From Costus lasius (Eukaryota > Streptophyta > Magnoliopsida > Zingiberales > Costaceae): a stretch of 64,000 nucleotides of DNA. Position 1 is the first letter of the stretch. The number at the start of each line of letters is the position of its first letter. The notes under the pieces were generated by a model that saw nothing but the letters and a program-made list of their open reading frames with translations, made no database searches and was not told where the DNA came from. Shown here in pieces: positions 47,501 to 61,900 of this stretch. The position numbers were made by a program, and so were the translations under genes. The DNA is taken from positions 70,255,843 to 70,319,842 of the forward strand of contig CM050448.1 in the NCBI GenBank assembly GCA_027563935.2, given 5' to 3'.

Positions 47501-50500
47501 TGTTCATAATCATAATGTTGATCTTGATTTTAATCATGTTTCAAACTTCATCTTATGATATTCATCTTTATCTTCTTTTTAATCTTAATCTTAAACTCGA
47601 TTTTGATCTTGTTTGTAATCTTGGTCTTCAATCTTGATATTGTTATTAATATTGATATTGATATAATCATGATGAAAATTTTGAACTCGATTTATGAACT
47701 TTAATTGTTATTAATCTTATTCTCATTCTTAATTATAACATTGATCTTATTCTTAATAATTATCTTTATCTCAGTTTTGATCTCAGATTTCAGTTTTAAT
47801 CTTATAATCTTCTTCTTTATCTTGCTCCTAATATTCATCTTAAACTCTATTTTGATCTCTGTGGAAATATTGATTTTTCATCTTGATATTAATATTTATA
47901 TTTATCTTGGTCTTTTAATGATGAGGATGTTGATCTTGATTATGATAGATATTTGGTGTTTATCATTTTTAAATCTTAATTTAATATTGATTTTGTTCAT
48001 AACCATGATGTTGATCTTGATTTTAATCATGATTTTAAACTAGATTTTGATCTTGTTTGTAATCTTATTCTTCAATCTTGATATTGTTATTGATATTGAT
48101 ATTGATATTGATCTAATCATGATGAAAATTTTGAACTCGATTATGAGCTTTAATTGTCATTAATCTTATTCTCATTCTTAATTATAACATTGATTTTATT
48201 CTTGATAATTATCTTCGTCTTCATTTTGATCTCAGTTTTGATCTCAGATTTCAGTTTTAATCTTATAATCTTCATCTTTATCTTGATCATAATATTTATC
48301 TTAAACTCGATTTTGATCTCTCTGGAAATATTGATTTTTAATCTTGATATTAATATTTATATTTATCTTGGTCTTTTAATGATGAGGATGTTGATTTTGA
48401 TTATAATCAATATCTGATGTTTATCATTTTGAAATCATAATTTAATATTGATTTTGTTCATATCACGATGTTGATCTTAATTTTAATCATGATTTCAAAC
48501 TTCATCTTATAATATTCATTTTTATCTTCTTTTTAATCTTAATCTTAAACTCGATTTTGATCTTGTTTGTAATCTTGGTCTTCAATCCGGATATTGTTAT
48601 TGATAAAGATATTGATCTAATCATGATGAAAATTTTGAGCTCGATTATGAGCTTTAATTGTTATTAATCTTATTCTCATTCTTAATTAAAACATTAATTT
48701 TATTCTGGATAATTATCTTCATCTTCATTTTCATCTCAGTTTTGATCTCAGATTTCAGTTTTAATCTTATAATCTTCATCTTTATCTTGCTCCTAATATT
48801 CATCTTAAACTCGATTTTGATCTCTGTGGAAATATTAATTTTTAATCTTGATATTAATATTTATGTTTATCTTGGTCTTTTAATGATGAGGATGTTGATC
48901 TTGATTATGATCCATATTTGATGTTTGTCATTTTGAAATCTTAATTTAATATTGATTTTGTTCTTGATCACGATGTTGATCTTGATTTTAATCATGATTT
49001 CAAACTTCATCTTATGGTATTAATCTTTATCTTCTTTTTAATCTTAATCTTTAACTCGATTTTGATCTTGTTTGTAATCTTGGTCTTCAATCTTGATATT
49101 ATTATTAATATTGATATTGATCTAATCATGATGAAAATTTTGAACTCGATTTATGAACTTTAATTGTTATTAATCTTATTCTCATTCTTAATTATAGCAT
49201 TCATCTTATTCTTGATAATTATCTTCATCTTCATTTTGATCTCAGTTTTGATCTCAAATTTCAGTTTTAATCTTATAATCTTCATCTTTATCTTGCTCCT
49301 AATATTCATCTTAAACTCGATTTTATTCTCTATGGAAATATTGATTTTTAATCTTGATATTAATATTTATATTTATCTTGGTCTTTTAATGATGAGGATG
49401 TTGATCTTGATTATGATCCATATTTGATGTTTATCATTTTACAAATCTTAATTTAATATTGATTTTGTTTATAATCATGATGTTGATCTTGATTTTAATC
49501 ATGATTTCAAACTTCATCTTATGATATTCATCTTTATCTTCTTTTTAATCTTAATCTTAAACTCAATTTTTATCTTGTTTGTAATCTTGGTCTTAAATCT
49601 TGATATTGTTATTAATATTGATATTGATCTAATCATGATGAAAATTTTGAAATCGATTTATGAACTTTAATTGTTGTTAATCTTATTTTCATTCTTAATT
49701 ATAACATTGATCTTATTCTTGATAATTATCTTTATCTCAGTTTTGATCTCAGATTTCAGTTTTAATCTTATAATCTTCTTCTTTATCTTGCTCCTAATAT
49801 TCATCTTAAACTCGATTTTGATCTCTGTGGAAATATTAATTTTTCATCTTGATATTAATATTAATATTTATCTTTGCCTTTCAATGATGAGGATGTTGAT
49901 CTTGATTATGAACGATATTTGATGTTTATCATTTTGATATCTTAATTTAATATTGATTTTGTTCATAATCATAATGTTGATCTTGATTTTAATCATGTTT
50001 CAAACTTCATCTTATGATATTCATCTTTATCTTCTTTTTAATCTTAATCTTAAACTCGATTTTGATCTTGTTTGTAATCTTGGTCTTCAATCTTGATATT
50101 GTTATTAATATTGATATTGATCTAATCATGATGAAAATTTTGAACTCGATTTATGAACTTTAATTGTTATTAATCTTATTCTCATTCTTAATTATAACAT
50201 TGATCTTATTCTTAATAATTATCTTTATCTCAGTTTTGATCTCAGATTTCAGTTTTAATCTTATAATCTTCTTCTTTATCTTGCTCCTAATATTCATCTT
50301 AAACTCTATTTTGATCTCTGTGGAAATATTGATTTTTCATCTTGATATTAATATTTATATTTATCTTGGTCTTTTAATGATGAGGATGTTGATCTTGATT
50401 ATGATCGATATTTGATGTTTATCATTTTTAAATCTTAATTTAATATTGATTTTGTTCATAACCATGATGTTGATCTTGATTTTAATCATGATTTTAAACT

Positions 50501-53500
50501 AGATTTTGATCTTGTTTGTAATCTTATTCTTCAATCTTGATATTGTTATTGATATTGATATTGATATTGATCTAATCATGATGAAAATTTTGAACTCGAT
50601 TATGAGCTTTAATTGTCATTAATCTTATTCTCATTATTAATTATAACATTGATTTTATTCTTGATAATTATCTTCGTCTTCATTTTGATCTCAGTTTTGA
50701 TCTCAGATTTCAGTTTTAATCTTATAATCTTCATCTTTATCTTGATCATAATATTTATCTTAAACTCGATTTTGATCTCTCTGGAAATATTGATTTTTAA
50801 TCTTGATATTAATACTTATATTTATCTTGGTCTTTTAATGATGAGGATGTTGATTTTGATTATAATCAATATTTGATGTTTATCATTTTGAAATCATAAT
50901 TTAATATTGATTTTGTTCATATCACGATGTTGATCTTAATTTTAATCATGATTTCAAACTTCATCTTATAATATTCATTTTTATCTTCTTTTTAATCTTA
51001 ATCTTAAACTCGATTTTGATCTTGTTTGTAATCTTGGTCTTCAATCCGGATATTGTTATTGATAAAGATATTGATCTAATCATGATGAAAATTTTGAGCT
51101 CGATTATGAGCTTTAATTGTTATTAATCTTATTCTCATTCTTAATTAAAACATTAATTTTATTCTGGATAATTATCTTCATCTTCATTTTCATCTCAGTT
51201 TTGATCTCAGATTTCAGTTTTAATCTTATAATCTTCATCTTTATCTTGCTCCTAATATTCATCTTAAACTCGATTTTGATCTCTGTGGAAATATTAATTT
51301 TTAATCTTGATATTAATATTTATATTTATCTTGGTCTTTTAATGATGAGGATGTTGATCTTGATTATGATCCATATTTGATGTTTGTCATTTTGAAATCT
51401 TAATTTAATATTGATTTTGTTCTTGATCACGATGTTGATCTTGATTTTAATCATGATTTCAAACTTCATCTTATGGTATTAATCTTTATCTTCTTTTTAA
51501 TCTTAATCTTTAACTCGATTTTGATCTTGTTTGTAATCTTGGTCTTCAATCTTGATATTATTATTAATATTGATATTGATCTAATCATGATGAAAATTTT
51601 GAACTCGATTTATGAACTTTAATTGTTATTAATCTTATTCTCATTCTTAATTATAGCATTCATCTTATTCTTGATAATTATCTTCATCTTCATTTTGATC
51701 TCAGTTTTGATCTCAAATTTCAGTTTTAATCTTATAATCTTCATCTTTATCTTGCTCCTAATATTCATCTTAAACTCGATTTTGTTCTCTATGGAAATAT
51801 TGATTTTTAATCTTAATATTAATATTTATATTTATCTTGGTCTTTTAATGATGAGGATGTTGATCTTGATTATGATCCATATTTGATGTTTATCATTTTA
51901 CAAATCTTAATTTAATATTGATTTTGTTTATAATCATGATGTTGATCTTGATTTTAATCATGATTTCAAACTTCATCTTATGATATTCATCTTTATCTTC
52001 TTTTTAATCTTAATCTTAAACTCGATTTTTATCTTGTTTGTAATCTTGGTCTTAAATCTTGATATTGTTATTAATATTGATATTGATCTAATCATGATGA
52101 AAATTTTGAAATCGATTTATGAACTTTAATTGTTGTTAATCTTATTTTCATTCTTAATTATAACATTGATCTTATTCTTGATAATTATCTCTATCTCAGT
52201 TTTGATCTCAGATTTCAGTTTTAATCTTATAATCTTCTTCTTTATCTTGCTCCTAATATTCATCTTAAACTCGATTTTGATCTCTGTGGAAATATTAATT
52301 TTTCATCTTGATATTAATATTAATATTTATCTTTGTCTTTCAATGATGAGGATGTTGATCTTGATTATGAACGATATTTGATGTTTATCATTTTGATATC
52401 TTAATTTAATATTGATTTTGTTCATAATCATAATGTTGATCTTGATTTTAATCATGTTTCAAACTTCATCTTATGATATTCATCTTTATCTTCTTTTTAA
52501 TCTTAATCTTAAACTCGATTTTGATCTTGTTTGTAATCTTGGTCTTCAATCTTGATATTGTTATTAATATTGATATTGATCTAATCATGATGAAAATTTT
52601 GAACTCGATTTATGAACTTTAATTGTTATTAATCTTATTCTCATTCTTAATTATAACATTGATCTTATTCTTAATAATTATCTTTATCTCAGTTTTGATC
52701 TCAGATTTCGGTTTTAATCTTATAATCTTCTTCTTTATCTTGCTCCTAATATTCATCTTAAACTCTATTTTGATCTCTGTGGAAATATTGATTTTTCATC
52801 TTGATATTAATATTTATATTTATCTTGGTCTTTGAATGATGAGGATGTTGATCTTGATTATGATCGATATTTGATGTTTATCATTTTTAAATCTTAATTT
52901 AATATTGATTTTGTTCATAACCATGATGTTGATCTTGATTTTAATCATGATTTTAAACTAGATTTTGATCTTGTTTGTAATCTTATTCTTCAATCTTGAT
53001 ATTGTTATTGATATTGATATTGATATTGATCTAATCATGATGAAAATTTTGAACTCGATTATGAGCTTTAATTGTCATTAATCTTATTCTCATTCTTAAT
53101 TATAACATTGATTTTATTCTTAATAATTATCTTCGTCTTCATTTTGATCTTAGTTTTGATCTCAGATTTCAGTTTTAATCTTATAATCTTCATCCTTATC
53201 TTGATCATAATATTTATCTTAAACTCAATTTTGATCTCTCTGGAAATATTGATTTTTAATCTTGATATTAATATTTATATTTATCTTGGTCTTTTAATGA
53301 TGAGGATGTTGATTTTGATTATAATCCATAACTGATGTTTATCATATTGAAATCATAATTTAATATTGATTTTGTTCATATCACGATGTTGATCTTAATT
53401 TTAATCATGATTTCAAACTTCATCTTATAATATTCATTTTTATCTTCTTTTTAATCTTAATCTTAAACTCGATTTTGATCTTGTTTGTAATCTTGGTCTT

Positions 53501-53830
53501 CAATCGGGATATTGTTATTGATAAAGATATTGATCTAATCATGATGAAAATTTTGAGCTCGATTATGAGCTTTAATTGTTATTAATCTTATTCTCATTCT
53601 TAATTAAAACATTGATTTTATTCTGGATAATTATCTTCATCTTCATTTCATCTCAGTTTTGATCTCAGATTTCAGTTTTAATCTTATAATCTTCATCTTT
53701 ATCTTGCTCCTAATATTCATCTTAAACTCGATTTTGATCTCTGTGGAAATATTAATTTTTAATCTTGATATTAATATTTATATTTATCTTGGTCTTTTAA
53801 TGATGAGGATGTTGATCTTGATTATGATCC
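44550..53830. repeat. 2,459-bp five-monomer higher-order repeat, 3.8 copies
   Basis: Monomer origins 44753, 45246, 45695, 46199, 46705 recur at exactly +2,459 bp (47212, 47705, 48154, 48658, 49164), again at 49671, 50164, 50613, 51117, 51623, and partly at 52130, 52623, 53072. Unit lengths are 493, 449, 504, 506 and 507 bp. The 449-bp unit carries a deletion of about 55 bp, marked by ATGATTTTAAACTAGATTTTG. Copies differ only by scattered single bases, such as TATGATAGATATT versus TATGATCGATATT. The series begins right at the copia-1 boundary. Confidence 0.95.
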
Positions 53831-53900
53831 ATATTTGATGTTTATCATTTTGAAATCTTAATTTAATATTGATTTTGTTCTTGATCATGTTGTTGATCTT

Positions 53901-54174
53901 GATTTTAATCATGATTTCAAACATTATATCTTATGATATTCATCTTTATCTTCTTTTTAATCTTAATCTTAAACTTAATTTTTATCTTGTTTGTAATCTT
54001 GGTCTTCAATCTTGATTTTGTTATTAATATTGATATTGATTTTAATCAAAATTTCAAACTTCAACTTATGATATTCATCTTTTTCTTCTTTTTAATCTTA
54101 ATCTTAAACACGATTTTGATCTAGTTTGTAATCTTGATCTTCAATGTTGATATTGTTTTTGATATTGATATTGA
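53901..54174. repeat. 137-bp half-monomer duplication in the transition zone
   Basis: GATTTTAATC followed by a TTTCAAAC word occurs at 53901 and again at 54038, each time continuing through TTATGATATTCATCTTT and a TTAATCTTAATCTTAAAC stretch. One monomer is thus enlarged to about 640 bp by a partial second copy of its B half. It lies just past the end of the 2,459-bp series. Confidence 0.8.
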
Positions 54175-55904
54175 TCTAATCATGATGAAAATTTTGAACT
54201 CGATTATGAGCTTTAATTGTTATTAATCTTATTCTCATTCTTAATTTTAACATTGATTTTATTCTTGATAATTACTTTCATCTTCATTTTGACCTCAGTT
54301 TTGATCTCATATTTCAGTTTTAATCTTATAATCTTCATCTTTATCTTACTCCTAATATTCATCTTAAACTCGATTTTGATCTCGATGGTAATATTGATTT
54401 TCAATCTTGATAATGTTATTTATATTTATCTTGATCTTTTAATGATGAGGACGTTGATCTTGATTATGATCCATATTTGTTGTTAATCATTTTGCAATCT
54501 TAATTTAATATTGATTTTGTTCTTGATCATGATGTTGATCTTGATTTTAATCATGATTTCAAACTTCATCTTATGATATTCATCTTTATCTTCTTTTTAA
54601 TCTTAATCTTAAACTCGATTTTGATCTTGTTTGTAATCTTGGTCTTCAATCTTGACATTGTTATTGATATTGATATTGATCTAATCATGATGAAAATTTT
54701 GAACTCGATTATGAACTTTAATTGTTATTAATATTATTCTCATTCTTAATTATAACATTGATTTTATTCTTGATAATTATCTTCTTCTTCAATTTGATCT
54801 CAGTTTTGATCTCATATTTCAGTTTTAATCTTATAATCTTCATCTTTATTTTGCTCCTAATATTCATCTTAAACTCGATTTTGATCTCGGTGGTAATATT
54901 GATTTTCAATCTTGATAATATTATTTATATTTATGTTGGTCTTTTAATGATGAGGATGTTGATCTTGATTATGATCAATATTTGATGTTTATCATTGTGC
55001 AATCTTAATTTAATATTGATTTTGTTCATGATCATGATGTTGATCTTGATTTTAATCATGATTTCAAAGTTCATCTTATGATATTCATCTTTATCTTCTT
55101 TTTAATCTTAATCTTAAACTGGATTTTGATCTTGTTTGTAATCTTGGTCTTCAATCTTGATATTGTTATTGATATTGATATTGATCTAATCATGATGAAA
55201 ATTTTGTACTCGATTATGACCTTTAATTGTTATTAATCTTATTCTTATTCTTAATTATAACATTGATTTTATTCTTGATAATTATGTTCATCTTCATTTT
55301 GATCTCAGTTTTGATCTCAGATTTCTATTTTAATCTTATAATCTCCATCTTTATCTTGCTCCTAATATTCACCTTAAAATCGATTTTGATCTCTGTGGAA
55401 ATATTGATTTTTAATCCAGATATTAATATTTATATTTATCTTGGTCTTTTAATGATGAGGATGTTGATTTTGATTATGATCCATATTTGATGTTTATCGT
55501 TTTGAAATCTTAATTTAATATTGCTTTTTTTCATGATCATGATGTTGATCTTGATTTTAATCATGATTTCAAACTTTATCATACGATATTCATCTTTATC
55601 TTCTTTTTAATCTTAATCTTAAACTCGATTTTGATCTTGTTTATAATCTTGGCCTTCAATCTTGATATTGTTACTGATATTGATATTGATCTAATCATGA
55701 TGAAAATTTTGAACTCGATTATGAGCTTTAATTGTTATTAATCTTATTCTCATTCTTAATTATAACATTGATTTTATTCTTGATAATTATCTTCATCTTC
55801 ATTTTGATCTCAGATTTCAGTTTTAATCTTATAATCTTCATCTTTATCTTGCTCCTAATATTTATCTTAAACTCGATTTTGATCTCTGTGGAAATATTAA
55901 TTTT

Positions 55905-58900
55905 TTATCTTGATATTAATATTAATATTTATCTTGGTCTTTTAATGAGGAGGATGTTGATCTTGATTATGATCCATATTTGATGTTTATCATTGTGAAA
56001 TCTTAATTTAATATTGATTTTGTTCATGATCATGATGTTGATCTTGATTTTAATCATCATTTCAAACTTTATCTTATGATAATCATCTTTATCTTCTTTT
56101 TAATCTTAATCTTAAACAAGATTTTGATCTTGTTTGCAATCTTGGTATTCAATCTTGATATTGTTTTTGATAAAGATATTGATCTAATCATGAGGAAAAT
56201 TTTGAACACGATTATGAGCTTTAATTGTTATTAATCTTATTCTCATTCTTAATTATAACATTGATTTTATTCTTGTTAATTTTCTTCATCTTCTTTATGA
56301 TCTCAGTTTTGATCTAATATTTCAGTTTTAATTTTATAATCCTCATCTTTATCTTGCGTCTAATATTCAACTTAAACTCGATTTTGATCTCTGTGGAAAT
56401 ATAGATTTTTAATCTTGATATTAATATTTATATTTATCTTGGTCTTTTAATGATGAGGACGTTCATCTTGATTAGATCCATATTTGTTGTTTATCATTTT
56501 GCAATCTTAATTTAATATTGATTTTGTTCATGATCATGATGTTGATCTTGATTTTAATCATGATTTCAAACTTCATCTTATGATATTCATCTTTATCTTC
56601 TTTTTAATCTTAATCTTAAACTCGATTTTGATCTTGTTTGTAATCTTGGTCTTCAATCTTGATATTGGTATTGATATTGATATTGATCTAATCATGATGA
56701 AAATTTTGAACTCGATTATGACCTTTAATTGTTATTAATCTGATTCTTATTCTTAATTATAACATTGATTTTATTCTAGATAATTATGTTCATCTTCATT
56801 TTGATCTCAGATTTCAGTTTTAATCTTATAATCTTCATCTTTATCTTGCTCATAATATTCATCTTAAACTCGATTTTGATATCGGTGGTAATATTGATTT
56901 TCAATCTTGATATTATTATTTATATTTATCTTGATCTTTTAATGATGACGATGTTGATCTTGATTATGTTCCATGTTTGACGTTCATCATTTTGCAATCT
57001 TAATTTAATATTGATTTTGTTCATGATCATGATGTTGATCTTGATTTTAATCATGATTTCAAACTTCATCTTACGATATTCATCTTTATCTTCTTTTTAA
57101 TCTTAATCTTAAACTAGATTTTGATCTTGTTTGTAATCTTAGTCTTCAATCTTGATATTGTAATTAATATTGATATTGATCTAATCATGATGAAAATTTT
57201 GAACTCGATTTTGAGTTTTAATTGTTATTAATCTTATTCTCATACTTAATTATAACATTGATCTTATTCTTGATAATTATCTTCATATTCATTTTGATCT
57301 CAGTTTTGATCCTAGATTTCAGTTTTAATATTATAATCTTCATCTTTATCTTGCTCTTAATATTCATCTTAAACTCAATTTTTATCTCTGTGGAAATATT
57401 GATTTTTAATCTTGATATTAATATTTATATTTTACTTGGTCTTTTAATGATGAGAATGTTGATCTTGATTATGATCCATATTTGATGTTTATCATTTTGC
57501 AATCGTAATTTAATACTGATTTTATTCATGATCCTGATGTTGATCTTGATTTTAATCATGATTTCAAACTTCATCTTATGATATTCATCTTTACCTTCTT
57601 TTTAATCTTAATCTTAAACTCGATTTTGATCTTGTTTGTAATTTTGGTCTTCAATGTCGATATTGTTATTAATATTGATATTGATTTAATAATGACGAAA
57701 ATTTTGAACTCGATTTATGAACTTTAATTGTTATTAATCTTATTCTCATTCTTAATTATAACATTAATCTTATTCTTGATAATTATCTTTATCTTCATTT
57801 TGATCTCAGTTTTGATCTCAGATTTCAGTTTTAATCTTATAATCTTCATCTTTATCTTGCTCCTAATATTCATCTTAAACTCGATTTTGATCTCTGTGGA
57901 AATATTGATTTTTAATCTTGATATTAATATTTATATTTATCTTGGTATTTTAATGATGAGGGTGTTGATCTTGATTATGAGCCATATTTGATGTTTTTTC
58001 ATTTTGAAATCTTAATTTAATATTGATTTTGTTCATGATCATGATGTTGATCTTGATTTTAATCATGATTTCAAACTTCATCTTATGATATTCATCTTTA
58101 CCTTCTTTTTAATCTTAATCTTAAACTCGATTTTGATCTTGTTTGTAATTTTGGTCTTCAATCTCGATATTGTTATTAATATTGATATTGATCTAATCAT
58201 GATGAAAATTTTGAACTCGATTTATGAACTTTAATTGTTATTAATCTTATTCTCATTCTTAATTATAACATTAATCTTATTCTTGATAATTATCTTTATC
58301 TTTATTTTGATCTCAGTTTTGATCTCAGATTTTAGTTTTAATTTTATAATCCTCATCTTTGTCTTGCGTCTAATATTCAACTTAAACTCGATTTTGATCT
58401 CTGTGGAAATATAGATTTTTAATCTTGATATTAATATTTATATTTATCTTGGTTTTGTAATGATGAGGATGTTGATGTTGATTATGATCCATATTTTATG
58501 TTTATCATTTTGAAATCTTAATTTAATATTGATTTTGTTCATGATCATGATGTTGATCTTGATTTTAATCATGATTTCAAACTTCATCTTATGATATTCA
58601 TCTTTATATTCTTTTTAATCTTAATTTTAAACACGATTTTGATGTTGTTTGTAATCTTGGTCTTCAATCTTGATATTGTTATTCATATTGATATTGATCT
58701 AATCATGATGAAAATTTTGAACTCGATTATGAGCTTTAATTGTTATTAATCTTATTCTCATTCTTAATTATAACATTGATTTTATTCTTGATAATTTTCT
58801 TCATCTTGATTATGATCTCAGTTTTGATCTCATATTTCAGTTTTAATCTTATAATCCCATCTTTATCTTGCTCCTAATATTCATCTTAAACTCGATTTTG

Positions 58901-61900
58901 ATCTCAGTGGAAATAAAGATTTTTTAATCTTGATATTAATATTTATATTTATCTTGGTCTTTTAATGATGAGGACGTTCATCTTGATTATGATCCATATT
59001 TGTTGTTTATCATTTTGCAATCTTAATTTAATATTAATTTTGTTCATGATCATGATGTTGATCTTGATTTTAATCATGATTTCAAACTTCATCTTATGAT
59101 ATTCATCTTTATCTTCTTTTTAATCTTAATCTTAAACTCGATTTTGATCTTGTTTGTAATCTTGGTCTTCAATCTTGATATTGTTATTGATATTGATATT
59201 GATCTAATCATGATGAAAATTTTGAACTCGATTATGACCTTTAATTGTTATTAATCTTATTCTTATTCTTAATTATAACATTGATTTTATTCTTGATAAT
59301 TATGTTCATCTTCATTTTGATCTCAGATTTTAGTTTTAATCTTATAATCTTCATCTTTATCTTGCTCCTAATATTCATCTTAAACTCGATTTTGATATCG
59401 GTGGTAATATTGATTTTCAATTTTGATATTATTATTTATATTTATCTTGATCTTTTAATGATGACGAAGTTGATCTTGATTATGATCCATGTTTGACGTT
59501 CATCATTTTGCAATCTTAATTTAATATTGATTTTGTTCATGATCATGATGTTGATCTTGATTTTAATCATGATTTCAAACTTCATCTTACGATATTCATC
59601 TTTATCTTCTTTTTAATCTTAATCTTAAACTAGATTTTGATCTTGTTTGTAATCTTAGTCTTCAATCTTGATATTGTAATTCATATTGATATTGATCTAA
59701 TCATGATGAAAATTTTGTACTCGATTTTGAGTTTTAATTGTTATTAATCTTATTCTCATACTTAATTATAACATTGATCTTATTCTTGAAAATTATCTTC
59801 ATCTTCATTTTGATCTGAGTTTTGATCTCAGATTTCAGTTTTAATATTATAATCTTCATCTTTATCTTGCTCTTAATATTCATCTTAAACTCAATTTTTA
59901 TCTCTATGGAAATATTGATTTTTAATCTTGATATTAATATTTATATTTAACTTGGTCTTTTAATGATGAGAATGTTGATCTTGATTATGATCCATATTTG
60001 ATGTTTATCATTTTGCAATCGTAATTTAATACTGATTTTATTCATGATCCTGATGTTGATCTTGATTTTAATCATGATTTCAAACTTCATATTATGATAT
60101 TCATCTTTACCTTCTTTTTAATCTTAATCTTAAACTCGATTTTGATCTTGTTTGTAATTTTGGTCTTCAATCTCGATATTGTTATTAATATTGATATTGA
60201 TTTAATCATGACAAAAATTTTGAACTCGATTTATGAACTTTAATTGTAATTAATCTTATTCTCATTCTTAATTATAACATTAATCTTATTCTTGATAATT
60301 ATCTTTATCTTCATTTTGATCTCAGTTTTGATCTCAGATTTCAGTTTTAATCTTATAATCTTCATCTTTATCTTGCTCCTAATATTCATCTTAAACACGA
60401 TTTTGATCTCTGTGGAAATTTTGATTTTTTATCTTGATATTAATATTAATATTTATCTTGGTCTTTTAATGAGGAGGATGTTGATCTTGATTATGATCCA
60501 TATTTGATGTTTATCATTGTGAAATCTTAATTTAATATTGATTTTGTTCATGATCATGATGTTGATCTTGATTTTAATCATCATTTCAAACTTTATCTTA
60601 TGATAATCATCTTTATCTTCTTTTTAATCTTAATCTTAAACAAGATTTTGATCTTGTTTGCAATCTTGGTATTCAATCTTGATATTGTTTTTGATAAAGA
60701 TATTGATCTAATCATGAGGAAAATTTTGAACACGATTATGAGCTTTAATTGTTATTAATCTTATTCTCATTCTTAATTATAACATTGATTTTATTCTTGT
60801 TAATTTTCTTCATCTTCTTTATGATCTCAGTTTTGATCTAATATTTCAGTTTTAATTTTATAATCCTCATCTTTATCTTGCGTCTAATATTCAACTTAAA
60901 CTCGATTTTGATCTCTGTGGAAATATAGATTTTTAATCTTGATATTAATATTTATATTTATCTTGGTCTTTTAATGATGAGGACGTTCATCTTGATTAGA
61001 TCCATATTTGTTGTTTATCATTTTGCAATCTTAATTTAATATTGATTTTGTTCATGATCATGATGTTGATCTTGATTTTAATCATGATTTCAAACTTCAT
61101 CTTATGATATTCATCTTTATCTTCTTTTTAATCTTAATCTTAAACTCGATTTTGATCTTGTTTGTAATCTTGGTCTTCAATCTTGATATTGGTATTGATA
61201 TTGATATTGATCTAATCATGATGAAAATTTTGAACTCGATTATGACCTTTAATTGTTATTAATCTGATTCTTATTCTTAATTATAACATTGATTTTATTC
61301 TAGATAATTATGTTCATCTTCATTTTGATCTCAGATTTCAGTTTTAATCTTATAATCTTCATCTTTATCTTGCTCATAATATTCATCTTAAACTCGATTT
61401 TGATATCGGTGGTAATATTGATTTTCAATCTTGATATTATTATTTATATTTATCTTGATCTTTTAATGATGACGATGTTGATCTTGATTATGTTCCATGT
61501 TTGACGTTCATCATTTTGCAATCTTAATTTAATATTGATTTTGTTCATGATCATGATGTTGATCTTGATTTTAATCATGATTTCAAACTTCATCTTACGA
61601 TATTCATCTTTATCTTCTTTTTAATCTTAATCTTAAACTAGATTTTGATCTTGTTTGTAATCTTAGTCTTCAATCTTGATATTGTAATTAATATTGATAT
61701 TGATCTAATCATGATGAAAATTTTGAACTCGATTTTGAGTTTTAATTGTTATTAATCTTATTCTCATACTTAATTATAACATTGATCTTATTCTTGATAA
61801 TTATCTTCATATTCATTTTGATCTCAGTTTTGATCCTAGATTTCAGTTTTAATATTATAATCTTCATCTTTATCTTGCTCTTAATATTCATCTTAAACTC

